A stretch of DNA of 17,300 bases, taken from NCBI GenBank assembly GCA_900557385.1, contig USSP01000008.1, positions 1 to 17,300 of the forward strand, given 5' to 3'. Made by a program: the position numbers and the translations under genes. The notes beneath the pieces are model-generated. The model searched no databases, was not told where the DNA came from, and saw only the letters and a program-made list of their open reading frames with translations. Positions 5,124-12,158 of this stretch are shown in pieces. Source of the DNA: an uncultured Lachnospiraceae bacterium (GTDB lineage: Bacteria > Bacillota > Clostridia > Lachnospirales > Lachnospiraceae). The first letter of the stretch is position 1. Every line of letters starts with the position of its first letter.

Positions 5124-5597
5124 ATGAAATTACTGATTAAACAACGAGTGTTTTCCTGGTCGGATACCTACGATATTTATGACGAGGATGGAAAGCCGAA
5201 GTATTTTGTAAAAGCGGAACTTTTCCGTCTGGGGCATCAACTTCATGTGTATGATAGTGCCAACCGGGAAATTGGCATGGTAAAACAGCGGATTTTCACT
5301 TTTCTGCCAGCCTTTGACATTGAAATTGATGGGCAGACTTTTGGGAGTATTGAAAAGCAGTTTACTTTTTTCAAGCACAAATACCATCTGGACTATAATG
5401 GATGGCGCTGCGAAGGGGATTTTTTGTCCTGGGACTACGATGTGTATTCCGGCTGCAGCGTGGTGGTTCACATTTCCAAGGAACCGCTCCACTGGGGAGA
5501 TACTTATGTCATTGACATTATGAACCCGGAGGATGAAGTGGTGGCGCTTATGCTTGCCATCGCCATTGATGCCGCCAACTGCACCAAGGGGAATTAA
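5124..5597 (+). CDS. LURP-one-related / YxjI-type protein
   Basis: This 157-aa protein is related to the LURP-one (LOR, Tubby-like fold) family, found in many Firmicutes as small cytoplasmic or membrane-associated proteins without an assigned role. The pattern is a run of beta strands with the internal repeat typical of the fold: Y-D-I-Y-D-E-D-G-K-P-K-Y-F-V-K at the start, D-S-A-N-R-E-I-G-M-V-K-Q in the middle, I-S-K-E near residue 129 and a C-terminal hydrophobic helix (V-V-A-L-M-L-A-I-A-I-D-A). The ATG at 5124 has AGGAGG 7 nt upstream; an in-frame ATG at 5094 lies within the promoter -10 and is not used. It is a single-gene unit, convergent with the YczE-type gene that ends at 5617. No biochemical role should be assumed. 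Confidence 0.82.
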   Translation: MKLLIKQRVFSWSDTYDIYDEDGKPKYFVKAELFRLGHQLHVYDSANREIGMVKQRIFTFLPAFDIEIDGQTFGSIEKQFTFFKHKYHLDYNGWRCEGDFLSWDYDVYSGCSVVVHISKEPLHWGDTYVIDIMNPEDEVVALMLAIAIDAANCTKGN

Positions 5598-5616
5598 GAG
5601 AAACAAGTGTATTTCT

Positions 5617-6303
5617 TTATTCAGGCAGTCGCAGCTGTTTGATATCCACAGTGACAAAGCGGATATGTTTGTCCATCCAGTCACCGATGAGCCCTACGGT
5701 TTTTCCCATGGTAAAGGCGGCGAGGATGGTGCCGATACCCAGCCCTTTCAAATGCCCCAGAAAGAGAAGTGTCATTCCGGCGGTCACAGCCAGACAGATT
5801 ACATCGAAGGACACTTTAATATTGGAATATTTGGTGTGGAGGATTTCCGAAAGTTCCCGGGGAAACAGATCCGTAGGAGTGATAGGAAGTCCACAGCGAT
5901 TGGACAGCGCGATGCCGAAACTGAGAATCAAGTAACTCAAGACGAAATAAAGCACCCGGCAGGGCAATGCAGTGGGCAGAATGGAAATCCAAAGTTCGTG
6001 GACATCCAGCAACTCACTGAAGGCGAAGCCTACTACAAAACTGAACAGGTAGGAAGGGACAAACCGCTTGCGGAGAATCATCAGGCTCAGAACCAACAGT
6101 CCCTGGAAAATGTAAGTCCAGGTTCCCAGGGAAATTTTGGGAAAAACTTCTGAGAAAGCGTAGGGAACACTGGAAATTGCGGAGATGCCCGCACCGGAAT
6201 ACAGCATCAGAACCACGCCAAAGCTGTTGATAATCACTGCGGCGGCAAGTGCCAGCTCGCCACGCCATATTTTATAAGAAGAAATAGAAGATGTCTGGTT
6301 CAT
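5617..6303 (-). CDS. YczE/YyaS/YitT-family integral membrane protein
   Basis: This 228-aa protein with about five hydrophobic segments belongs to the YczE/YyaS/YitT group of membrane proteins (residues ~16-36, ~60-78, ~84-103, ~111-130 and ~165-200). Typical features are the first-helix run A-V-I-I-N-S-F-G-V-V-L, G-A-G-I-S-A-I-S-S-V-P-Y-A, the loop G-L-P-I-T-P-T-D-L-F-P-R-E-L and the helix G-L-G-I-G-T-I-L-A-A-F-T-M-G-K-T-V-G. The substrate is unknown; transporter-like behaviour is only presumed. The ATG at 6303 has AGAGG 6 nt upstream. It is divergent from a LysR gene across 104 bp, the standard layout for a LysR regulator and its target, so LysR control is likely (inference). Confidence 0.82.
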   Translation of the reverse strand: MNQTSSISSYKIWRGELALAAAVIINSFGVVLMLYSGAGISAISSVPYAFSEVFPKISLGTWTYIFQGLLVLSLMILRKRFVPSYLFSFVVGFAFSELLDVHELWISILPTALPCRVLYFVLSYLILSFGIALSNRCGLPITPTDLFPRELSEILHTKYSNIKVSFDVICLAVTAGMTLLFLGHLKGLGIGTILAAFTMGKTVGLIGDWMDKHIRFVTVDIKQLRLPE

Positions 6304-6333
6304 AAGTTACCTCTTTTCTATTATTTGACCGAC

Positions 6334-6350
6334 ATTAGTCTAGTAGCAAT
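6334..6350. promoter_or_regulatory. Candidate LysR box (ATT-N11-AAT)
   Basis: In the 104-bp divergent region, ATT (6334-6336) and AAT (6348-6350) flank 11 bases, fitting the T-N11-A rule for LysR-type regulators. A TTGACC at 6325-6330 lies next to it. The motif is short and AT-rich DNA gives it by chance often, so this is a candidate only. Confidence 0.35.
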
Positions 6351-6407
6351 AGAGATAATTAGCAAATAAATAATTTTAATCAAACAATAGTTTTTATCTA
6401 TAAAACA

Positions 6408-7310
6408 ATGAATCTATTTTATTTACGTTATTTTGTTACATTAGCAAAGGTACAACATTATACGAAAGCGGCGGAACAGCTCTGTATCGCCCAGCCCAGT
6501 CTCAGCCACGCCATCACGCAGTTGGAGAAGGAACTGGGCGTTCCTCTTTTTGAAAAAAATGGGCGCAGAACCGTACTCACCCGCTTTGGAGAGGAATTTC
6601 TGGTCTGTGCGGAGAAAACCCTGGCAACGTTGGACGAAGGGATGACTTCCATACAGCGCAGTGCCAGGGGGGAGGGGCTGATTCGTCTGGGGTTCATCCG
6701 CCCGCTGGGGGTGGAATTTATTCCTGCCCTGGCATCGGAATTTCTGAAAAGAAATGGGGATTTGGAGGTGCAGTTTACCTTTCACACGGGAGTCACGGCG
6801 CAGCTTTTGGACGGACTGAAAGTGGGAAGTTACGACCTGGTTTTCTGCTCCGAGCCACCGGAGAACCTGAATCTGACTGCCATTCCGGTGCAAAAACAGA
6901 AACTGGTTCTCATCACCCCCAAGGGACATCCCCTTGCCGCCAGAAAATCTGTGGATTTGTCGGACACCCTCCCTTATCCCCAGATTTACTTTGAAAAAAG
7001 TGCGGGAATCCGCGGCGTGATTCAGGGTATGTTTGAAAAAATCGGCATGGAACCCCACATTGCCTACGAGACGGAGGAGGACGAGGTGGTTGCCGGACTG
7101 GTGGCAAAAGGCTTTGGCATCGCCGTGGTGCCTTATATGGATTTGCTTTTAAAGCTGGATGTGGAGACTTTGCAGATTGATTCCCCCACCTATGAGCGGT
7201 CGTTATTTATGGTTCACGATGAAAAAGTGTTCCTGCCGCCGGTGGTGGAGCGCTTTCGCCAGTTTGTGCAAAACAGCGACACTCTCCATTCGGGGATGAT
7301 AAAATTCTGA
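6408..7310 (+). CDS. LysR-family transcriptional regulator
   Basis: This is a full-length 300-aa LysR protein. The N-terminal helix-turn-helix is clear: L-R-Y-F-V-T-L-A-K-V-Q-H-Y-T-K-A-A-E-Q-L, then Q-P-S-L-S-H-A-I-T-Q-L-E-K-E-L-G-V-P-L-F. It is followed by the linker helix and a periplasmic-binding-like effector domain (from about residue 90: I-R-L-G-F-I-R-P-L-G; then Y-D-L-V-F-C and G-F-G-I-A-V-V-P). The start is fixed by homology, yet it has no Shine-Dalgarno: positions 6391-6407 contain no G at all. It is divergent from the YczE-type gene and followed after 16 bp by an unknown membrane protein, with ogt overlapping that, so the three probably form one operon. The effector is unknown. Confidence 0.92.
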   Translation: MNLFYLRYFVTLAKVQHYTKAAEQLCIAQPSLSHAITQLEKELGVPLFEKNGRRTVLTRFGEEFLVCAEKTLATLDEGMTSIQRSARGEGLIRLGFIRPLGVEFIPALASEFLKRNGDLEVQFTFHTGVTAQLLDGLKVGSYDLVFCSEPPENLNLTAIPVQKQKLVLITPKGHPLAARKSVDLSDTLPYPQIYFEKSAGIRGVIQGMFEKIGMEPHIAYETEEDEVVAGLVAKGFGIAVVPYMDLLLKLDVETLQIDSPTYERSLFMVHDEKVFLPPVVERFRQFVQNSDTLHSGMIKF

Positions 7311-7326
7311 GGAAAAGGAGATGCCC

Positions 7327-7983
7327 ATGACAGAGCATTACAATCTACCGATTTTATTTACGGAGGAGGAGCGCCAGCGGTACGCGGCGTGGGGAATCAA
7401 AAAAGAAAAGACGTTACTGCCCTTTGGCATAATTGCCGCCATCATTGAGGTGCTGGGGGTGACGGCATTGGTGATTTATCTGTTGGGTGTCCGGTCACGG
7501 GAACCATATTTTTCCACCTTTCTGTCTACCTGGGGAAATGTGATTGGCAGCGTATCTTACTGGGTAACTCTGGCTGCCATGATTCTTGTATTGAAGCCTT
7601 TGGCTCTGCTGTTTGACCTGATTTTTAAGAAACCGGCAGACCCGAAAATGCTTCATCTGGAACCACGGGAGGATGGTGTGGTTTATCATCTTTCCTGCAA
7701 GGAAAAAGTTCTTCAACAGGGAAAACTTTCCTGGGAGGAATGGAAACAGGCAGTGAACCCTGATACAAACCGGATTTACATCGAAGGACAGTGGCTGACC
7801 ATCGGTGCCAACACCATCGAAACCATTTATCCCAAAGAAAAGTGCAGACCCTGGCTGGACCGTCCAGGGGAAAAAATCGACGGAACCATCCAGCTCGCCA
7901 CCATTCAGAAAAACTTAGAGGGTTACCGGGCATCTCTGGAGGAAAAGAAAAGGGAAATGGAGTGGCTGAAAAACCATGGATAA
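7327..7983 (+). CDS. Unknown membrane protein with two transmembrane segments
   Basis: I do not recognise a family. The 218-aa product has a short soluble N-terminus (L-F-T-E-E-E-R-Q-R-Y), two hydrophobic segments (about residues 32-54 and 72-97), then a ~115-residue soluble domain rich in beta-like segments (V-V-Y-H-L-S-C-K, I-Y-I-E-G-Q-W-L-T-I-G) and a charged C-terminal helix. The domain could resemble a YcxB-like membrane-anchored domain, but this is weak. AAAAGGAG ends directly before an ATG at 7321 and 6 nt before the ATG at 7327, so 7327 is the chosen start. It lies between lysR (16 bp upstream) and ogt, whose start overlaps its last eight bases, pointing to translational coupling. Confidence 0.6.
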   Translation: MTEHYNLPILFTEEERQRYAAWGIKKEKTLLPFGIIAAIIEVLGVTALVIYLLGVRSREPYFSTFLSTWGNVIGSVSYWVTLAAMILVLKPLALLFDLIFKKPADPKMLHLEPREDGVVYHLSCKEKVLQQGKLSWEEWKQAVNPDTNRIYIEGQWLTIGANTIETIYPKEKCRPWLDRPGEKIDGTIQLATIQKNLEGYRASLEEKKREMEWLKNHG

Positions 7984-8521
7984 AATTTATATTTCGCATT
8001 ATCACTCACCTATAGGTGAGATTACCATGGCAGGTAACGGCGAGGCGCTTATCGGGCTTTGGTTTGATGGGCAGAAATATTTTGCAGATACCATTGACAA
8101 GGATGTGGAAGAACAGGAACTGCAGGTTTTTGCAGAGACAGACCGATGGCTTACCCTGTATTTTCAAGGACAGGAGCCGGATTTCACACCGCCCATTGCT
8201 TTTGGTGCAAAAGTTTCGGAATTCCGCAAGGAAGTGTGGAAAATTCTGCTGTCTATTCCTTATGGAAAAACCCTGACCTACGGGGACATTGCCAGACAGA
8301 TTAGTGCCCGGCAGGGTATCGACAGGATGTCTGCCCAGGCGGTGGGTGGCGCTGTGGGGCACAATCCCATCTCTATTATTGTTCCCTGTCACCGGGTGGT
8401 GGGAACCAACGGGAGCCTTACCGGATATGCCGGTGGCATTGATAAAAAAGTGAAACTATTGGAACTGGAGGGGAACGATATGTCGAAATTTTTTGTTCCC
8501 ACCAGAGGGACGGCATTGTAG
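7976..8521 (+). CDS. ogt: Methylated-DNA--protein-cysteine S-methyltransferase (Ogt/MGMT)
   Basis: The protein repairs O6-alkylguanine (and O4-alkylthymine) by irreversible transfer of the alkyl group to its own cysteine. The 181-aa sequence has the N-terminal ribonuclease-like domain (Y-H-S-P-I-G-E-I-T-M-A-G, residues ~9-20) and the C-terminal DNA-binding/active domain with F-R-K-E-V-W-K-I-L-L-S-I-P-Y-G-K-T and the active site I-V-P-C-H-R-V-V-G (Cys138). A-V-G-G-A-V-G-H-N-P just upstream is also standard. The start overlaps the preceding unknown membrane gene by eight bases and has no strong SD of its own, so translation is probably coupled. A C-terminal tail beyond the K-L-L-E-L-E helix adds about 20 residues. 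No DNA-damage regulatory site is visible. Confidence 0.95.
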   Translation: MDKIYISHYHSPIGEITMAGNGEALIGLWFDGQKYFADTIDKDVEEQELQVFAETDRWLTLYFQGQEPDFTPPIAFGAKVSEFRKEVWKILLSIPYGKTLTYGDIARQISARQGIDRMSAQAVGGAVGHNPISIIVPCHRVVGTNGSLTGYAGGIDKKVKLLELEGNDMSKFFVPTRGTAL

Positions 8522-8538
8522 GAGGAGAGAAAAATACC

Positions 8539-8568
8539 TTGACGCAACCCCTCCCAGTCTGTTATTCT
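8539..8568 (+). promoter_or_regulatory. Upstream promoter candidate in the ogt-rpn gap
   Basis: TTGACG (8539-8544), 18 bp, TATTCT (8563-8568). It would give a leader of about 215 nt before the Rpn gene, or a separate small RNA. The 270-bp gap otherwise has no coding frame that I can support. Confidence 0.45.
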
Positions 8569-8711
8569 AAAGTTACATATTTGGGATTCCTATCTGTTTT
8601 TTCAAAGGACTATTCAGTCGTTCAATCCCATTTGTTTTGGTAGGAAGAATTTGAGGTGTACTCTTAGCTTTTTGTATACAATTTTTGAATTTTCACTGCC
8701 GCGTAACTTTA

Positions 8712-8741
8712 TTGATTTTAGCAGGCAGAGCAGTATATAAT
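8712..8741 (+). promoter_or_regulatory. Promoter of the Rpn-family nuclease gene
   Basis: TTGATT (8712-8717), 18 bp, perfect TATAAT (8736-8741). The expected start is near 8748, about 44 bp before the CDS. Confidence 0.65.
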
Positions 8742-8791
8742 AAAAGGGTAAGTACGACTCTCCTGCGCCAACTGCAACGTGGGAGGTAACG

Positions 8792-9559
8792 ATGGATTCT
8801 CTTGCAGAAAAAAGGGAGCGGGTAAAGAAACTACGCCCCATTGATGATGTGTTTTTTGAAGTGCTGGCGGATGACCTGGAGGTATGCCAGGAAATACTGC
8901 GGACAATTCTGAAGGATGACAGGCTGATTGTGGAAGATGTCATAGTCCAGAGCAGCCACCGGAATGTCTGGGGAAGGTCAGTACGGCTGGATGCCCTGTG
9001 TATACTTGGGGATGGCAGTCGATGCGATATTGAAGTTCAGCGGGCAAACTCCGATAACCACTTAAAGCGAGCCAGATACAATGCGGCGTGCATTGTCACA
9101 AAAAACATAGACCCTGGGGAGTGTTTTGCGAAAGTCCCCAGAGTGATTATCGTCTACATTTCCGAAAAGGATTTTCTGGGATATGGGAAAACCATTTACC
9201 ATATTGACAAGGTGATTCGGGAAAACGGAATTGCCATTGATGACGGTCTGCTGGAAGTATTTGTAAATATGAAAGTGGATGACAAAACCGAGATAGCGGA
9301 ACTGATGAAGTGCTTTAGTGAGACGGAAATCGACAATCCGAAGTTTCCGAAACTGTCCAGGCGGGCTAAATTTTTGAAAGAGAGTGAAGGAGGAATGATG
9401 GTAATGTGTGACGTGATGGAAGAATATATGGCAGAAGAACGGAAGAAATTCTTAACCTTAATTGGTTCTATGATAAAAAACAATGACAGTGACAAAATAG
9501 AGCAGCTGCAAGACCCGGAATTTTTGCAGGAAATGCTCCACAAATACGGACTGGAATAA
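8792..9559 (+). CDS. Rpn-family PD-(D/E)XK nuclease (recombination-promoting nuclease / putative transposase)
   Basis: This family comprises DNA endonucleases once annotated as transposases; some E. coli members (RpnA) promote RecA-independent recombination. The 255-aa protein shows the fold: P-I-D-D-V-F-F-E-V-L near residue 16, then the catalytic strand pair R-L-D-A-L (Asp67) and D-I-E-V-Q (Glu81, Gln83), followed by R-A-R-Y-N-A-A. The middle section carries I-I-V-Y-I-S-E-K-D, V-F-V-N-M and the E-I-A-E-L-M-K-C-F helix; the C-terminus is helical and charged. The ATG at 8792 has GGGAGG 5 nt upstream. It stands alone with its own promoter and a terminator hairpin. No inverted repeats flank it, so there is no sign of a self-mobile element. 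Copies are usually numerous in Lachnospiraceae genomes. Confidence 0.88.
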   Translation: MDSLAEKRERVKKLRPIDDVFFEVLADDLEVCQEILRTILKDDRLIVEDVIVQSSHRNVWGRSVRLDALCILGDGSRCDIEVQRANSDNHLKRARYNAACIVTKNIDPGECFAKVPRVIIVYISEKDFLGYGKTIYHIDKVIRENGIAIDDGLLEVFVNMKVDDKTEIAELMKCFSETEIDNPKFPKLSRRAKFLKESEGGMMVMCDVMEEYMAEERKKFLTLIGSMIKNNDSDKIEQLQDPEFLQEMLHKYGLE

Positions 9560-9598
9560 CTCTATCCGCAGAACGACGATTACAATACAAATCTACCA

Positions 9599-9625
9599 CA
9601 AGGCAGTCACACCGTGACTGCCTTG
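9599..9625 (+). terminator. Terminator hairpin after the Rpn gene
   Basis: A perfect 12-bp stem (9599-9610 with 9614-9625) with a 3-nt loop starts 39 bp after the stop. The downstream tract is TTCCCCCTTT rather than pure T, so it could act as a weaker terminator or a transcript-end stabiliser. Confidence 0.75.
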
Positions 9626-9861
9626 TTCCCCCTTTACCCCAAAAATGAAATAATCTACAAATACCCCACAGCTAAACTTCCCACCTCAACCCTCCCATCT
9701 CCCCTTTCGATAGTCCCCAACCTTTTTACACATTCTGAAAAAATGTTCCAAACCCATAAAAATATCTTGAAAATAATTTCCGAACCGTCAATAATAGAAG
9801 GAAACAAACAAAAACCACCCCCACAAAACTCATAGAGTGGTAAAAAGGAAGGTATTACAAC
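9626..9861 (+). other. G-depleted intergenic region upstream of the amino-sugar kinase, with a promoter near its end
   Basis: The gene-free gap 9560-9861 holds the Rpn terminator and then a strikingly C/A/T-rich stretch: by my count only 12 G in 9626-9834. The open frame through it (9614-9835) has no SD and low-complexity Pro/Ser/Thr content, so I do not call it. Near the end is a promoter, TTGAAA (9767-9772), 17 bp, AATAAT (9790-9795), which gives a leader of about 60 nt to the kinase gene. Confidence 0.6.
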
Positions 9862-10749
9862 ATGAAAATAGTAGCAGGCATTGACGGTGGAGGGACCAAA
9901 ACCAAGGTTATCTGCCAGGATTTGCAGGGGCAGACCATCGCGGAAGAAAAATTCGGCGCCTTTAACCTAAACAGCATCGGCGAAGAAGGTTTTACCGCGT
10001 TGATGAAACAGATTTGCGAATTTTTGCAAAACAAAGGGGAGTGTGTTTCCCTGTGCATCGGTGCGGCGGGTGTCAGCAATCCCCAGATGCGTGGACTGGT
10101 GGAGCAGGCGATGAACCAGGCAGGCATCGAAAAATGGGAACTGGTGGGTGACCACGAAATCGCCCTCTGGGGCGCATTGGAAGGAAACCCCGGCGTATCG
10201 CTGGTAGCGGGAACCGGTTCTATCTGCTGTGGCAGGAATGCTGAGGGTGACAGCATCCGCGCAGGCGGCTGGGGACACCTCATCGGAGACGAGGGAAGTG
10301 GCTACGCCATCGGCAGGGATGTCATCAAGGCAGTGGCACACTTCTGGGATGGCTACGGCGAACCCACCTCTTTGGCGAAACTCTTAGCAGAACAGCTCCA
10401 GCTGGATGACCGCCAGAAGGTCATTACTTATGTATACAAAAACGACAAAAGCTATGTGGCACAGGCATCCCGGCTGGCAGAACAGGCAGCAGCCCAGGGA
10501 GACGCGGTGGCTTTACAGATTTTGCAGGACAATGCCTGCCAGGTAAGCCGCCAGGTAGCTGCCGTGGTGAAACGCCTCCGCATGGAACAGGGAGAGGTTG
10601 CCCTGTTGGGAGGACTATTGGAAAATGACACGGCATACCGGAAAGTTGTAGTGGCAGAAATCGAGAAAACCTGCCCCGGTTTCACCTGTGTGGCACCCAG
10701 ACAAAACGCCGCCGTGGGCGCAGTGATGATGGCGCAGAAGTGGGTATAG
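9862..10749 (+). CDS. N-acetylmuramate/N-acetylglucosamine kinase (MurK/NagK-like, BadF/BadG ATPase family)
   Basis: The protein probably phosphorylates MurNAc and/or GlcNAc at the 6-hydroxyl with ATP in the cytoplasm, feeding MurQ and the GlcNAc-6-P pool. The 295-aa sequence has the ASKHA kinase motifs: phosphate-1 loop D-G-G-G-T-K-T-K (8-15), the candidate catalytic Asp in G-D-H-E-I-A-L (Asp97), phosphate-2 loop G-T-G-S-I (117-121), the NAGK signature G-W-G-H-L-I-G-D-E-G-S-G (136-147) and a C-terminal adenosine segment L-L-G-G-L-L (~248-253). The ATG at 9862 has AAGGAAGG 9 nt upstream. It begins an operon with the GNAT and RpiR genes and sits upstream of murQ and anmK, which favours MurK (MurNAc/GlcNAc kinase, known in Clostridium acetobutylicum) over a plain glucosamine kinase. 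Specificity is inferred from context. Confidence 0.85.
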   Translation: MKIVAGIDGGGTKTKVICQDLQGQTIAEEKFGAFNLNSIGEEGFTALMKQICEFLQNKGECVSLCIGAAGVSNPQMRGLVEQAMNQAGIEKWELVGDHEIALWGALEGNPGVSLVAGTGSICCGRNAEGDSIRAGGWGHLIGDEGSGYAIGRDVIKAVAHFWDGYGEPTSLAKLLAEQLQLDDRQKVITYVYKNDKSYVAQASRLAEQAAAQGDAVALQILQDNACQVSRQVAAVVKRLRMEQGEVALLGGLLENDTAYRKVVVAEIEKTCPGFTCVAPRQNAAVGAVMMAQKWV

Positions 10750-10761
10750 GAGGACACTACC

Positions 10762-11232
10762 ATGTCAGATATGCTGGTAAAATTATACGCCCTGCCGGAA
10801 AGAGCGCAGGACACGGACAAAGACTACGAGATTATCCGCCCCATGGCGCCGGACAAGTTCCGGGTGGTGGAATGGGTGAAGGAGCACAGCGGCATCTCCG
10901 CCGCTGGGGAATGTGATGTCTGCTTTTCCCACACCCCGGTGAGCATGTACATCGCCGTCCGCGGCAGGGAAATCCTGGGCTACGCCTGCTACGACGCCAC
11001 AGCCCCCGACTTTTTCGGCCCCACCAGAGTTTCCGTGGAGGAACAGGGCAAAGGCATCGGCAGGGAACTGCTTTTGGCGTGCCTGGAATCCATGAGGGAG
11101 GAGGGCTATGCCTATGCCGTCATCGGCAGCGTGGAGGGCGCCCGTCCCTTCTATGAGAAATGTGTCAACGCCGTGGAAATCCCCGACTCCAGACCGGGTA
11201 TTTATCAAAACTTTCTGGGAGGTAGACCATGA
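10762..11232 (+). CDS. GNAT-family N-acetyltransferase
   Basis: This 156-aa protein has the acetyl-CoA-binding GNAT core. Strand beta-4 and motif A read P-T-R-V-S-V-E-E-Q-G-K-G-I-G-R-E-L-L (Q-x-x-G-x-G pyrophosphate loop at about residues 95-100), followed by the C-L-E-S-M-R-E-E-G-Y-A-Y-A-V-I-G helix-strand and a motif B ending R-P-F-Y-E-K-C. The ATG at 10762 has GGAGG 9 nt upstream. It starts 12 bp after the kinase and overlaps the RpiR start by 4 bp (ATGA), so all three genes are coupled. The acceptor is unknown. Because it is embedded in an amino-sugar operon, an amino sugar or cell-wall peptide fragment is a reasonable guess, but nothing in the sequence fixes it. Confidence 0.85.
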   Translation: MSDMLVKLYALPERAQDTDKDYEIIRPMAPDKFRVVEWVKEHSGISAAGECDVCFSHTPVSMYIAVRGREILGYACYDATAPDFFGPTRVSVEEQGKGIGRELLLACLESMREEGYAYAVIGSVEGARPFYEKCVNAVEIPDSRPGIYQNFLGGRP

Positions 11233-12083
11233 AAAGAAACCCCTTGATTCGTATGCGGGAAATGTACGACAGCCTCAGCAACTCTGAAAAAACTGTCGCA
11301 AAATATATTCTGGAGGACCCGTCCCTGGTGATGCAGTACAACATCCGGGAACTGGCAGCCAGACTCTACGTCTCTCCCGCAACCGTTGTCCGTTTAAGTC
11401 AGACCCTGGGCTTTAAGGGCTACCGGGAATTCAAACAGGCGATGGTCTACGGACTTGCCCAATATGAAAATAATGGAAAAGAACATTTAAGTGACATCGG
11501 CAGACAGGACACCATTCAGGAAATCGCAGAGAAAATCACCTACCAGAACACAAAATCCCTGGAGGAAACCCTCAGCTTTCTGGACGTGGAGGTGATACAG
11601 AAATGCGTGGAGCATTTGTGCCAGTGCCGCCAGGTACTCCTCTTTGGCATGGGCGCCTCTCTCTGTGTTGCCAAAGACGCCAGCCTAAAATTCCTTCGTG
11701 TGAATAAATCCTGCTTTGTCATGGATGACTGGCACTCCCAGTATCTCCTGGCGCAAAATTCCACCAGCGAGGACTTTGCCATCATTTTCTCCTATTCCGG
11801 GGAAACCAGCGAAATGATTAAATGCGCAGAGCAGTTGAACCTAAACGGCACCCCCCTGTTAGCAATCACCCGCTACGCCGAGTCCACCCTTTCCGGCAAA
11901 GCGGACTATCTGCTGTACACCTCCGCGAGAGAGGCACTGTTCCGCCGGGGCGCCAGCTCCTCCCGTATCTCCCAGCTTAACATTATGGACATTCTCTATA
12001 CCGCCTATGTCAACACCAACTATGAAACATTCCTGGGAAGATTCAACAAAACTTACATCACAAAAGAGCAGCAGCCGGAATAA
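11229..12083 (+). CDS. MurR/RpiR-family transcriptional regulator (HTH plus SIS domain)
   Basis: This is a 284-aa regulator with the N-terminal RpiR helix-turn-helix (residues ~1-77; N-I-R-E-L-A-A-R-L-Y-V-S-P-A-T-V-V-R-L, then G-F-K-G-Y-R-E-F-K-Q) and a C-terminal SIS sugar-phosphate-binding domain (~125-265; V-L-L-F-G-M-G-A-S at 136-144 and I-F-S-Y-S-G-E-T-S at 186-194). The ligand is expected to be a phosphorylated amino sugar such as MurNAc-6-P, as for E. coli MurR. The GNAT gene overlaps it by 4 bp and GGGAGG precedes the ATG. It lies directly upstream of the transporter-murQ genes, whose promoter region contains a 15-bp palindrome fitting an RpiR-type operator. I therefore infer that it controls the whole salvage region. 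Confidence 0.92.
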   Translation: MKRNPLIRMREMYDSLSNSEKTVAKYILEDPSLVMQYNIRELAARLYVSPATVVRLSQTLGFKGYREFKQAMVYGLAQYENNGKEHLSDIGRQDTIQEIAEKITYQNTKSLEETLSFLDVEVIQKCVEHLCQCRQVLLFGMGASLCVAKDASLKFLRVNKSCFVMDDWHSQYLLAQNSTSEDFAIIFSYSGETSEMIKCAEQLNLNGTPLLAITRYAESTLSGKADYLLYTSAREALFRRGASSSRISQLNIMDILYTAYVNTNYETFLGRFNKTYITKEQQPE

Positions 12084-12158
12084 AAAAAGCTCAGCTTTAG
12101 GCAATTTGCCAAAGAGGACTGTAGGAAAGCAGGGTTCTTAGGCAAATGTAACAACCGG

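Noticed and set aside
7321..7326. ATG at 7321 as start of the two-TM protein
   Set aside because: The AAAAGGAG tract abuts this ATG with no spacing, whereas the ATG at 7327 has a normal 6-nt spacing.
8792..9559. Mobile element around the Rpn (putative transposase) gene
   Set aside because: No flanking inverted or direct repeats were found; the family is a nuclease and the old transposase label alone does not make an insertion sequence.
9614..9835. 73-codon open frame on the plus strand in the gap before the kinase gene
   Set aside because: It begins inside the Rpn terminator hairpin, has no SD, is low-complexity (Pro/Ser/Thr/Lys) owing to the G-poor base composition, and overlaps the kinase promoter.
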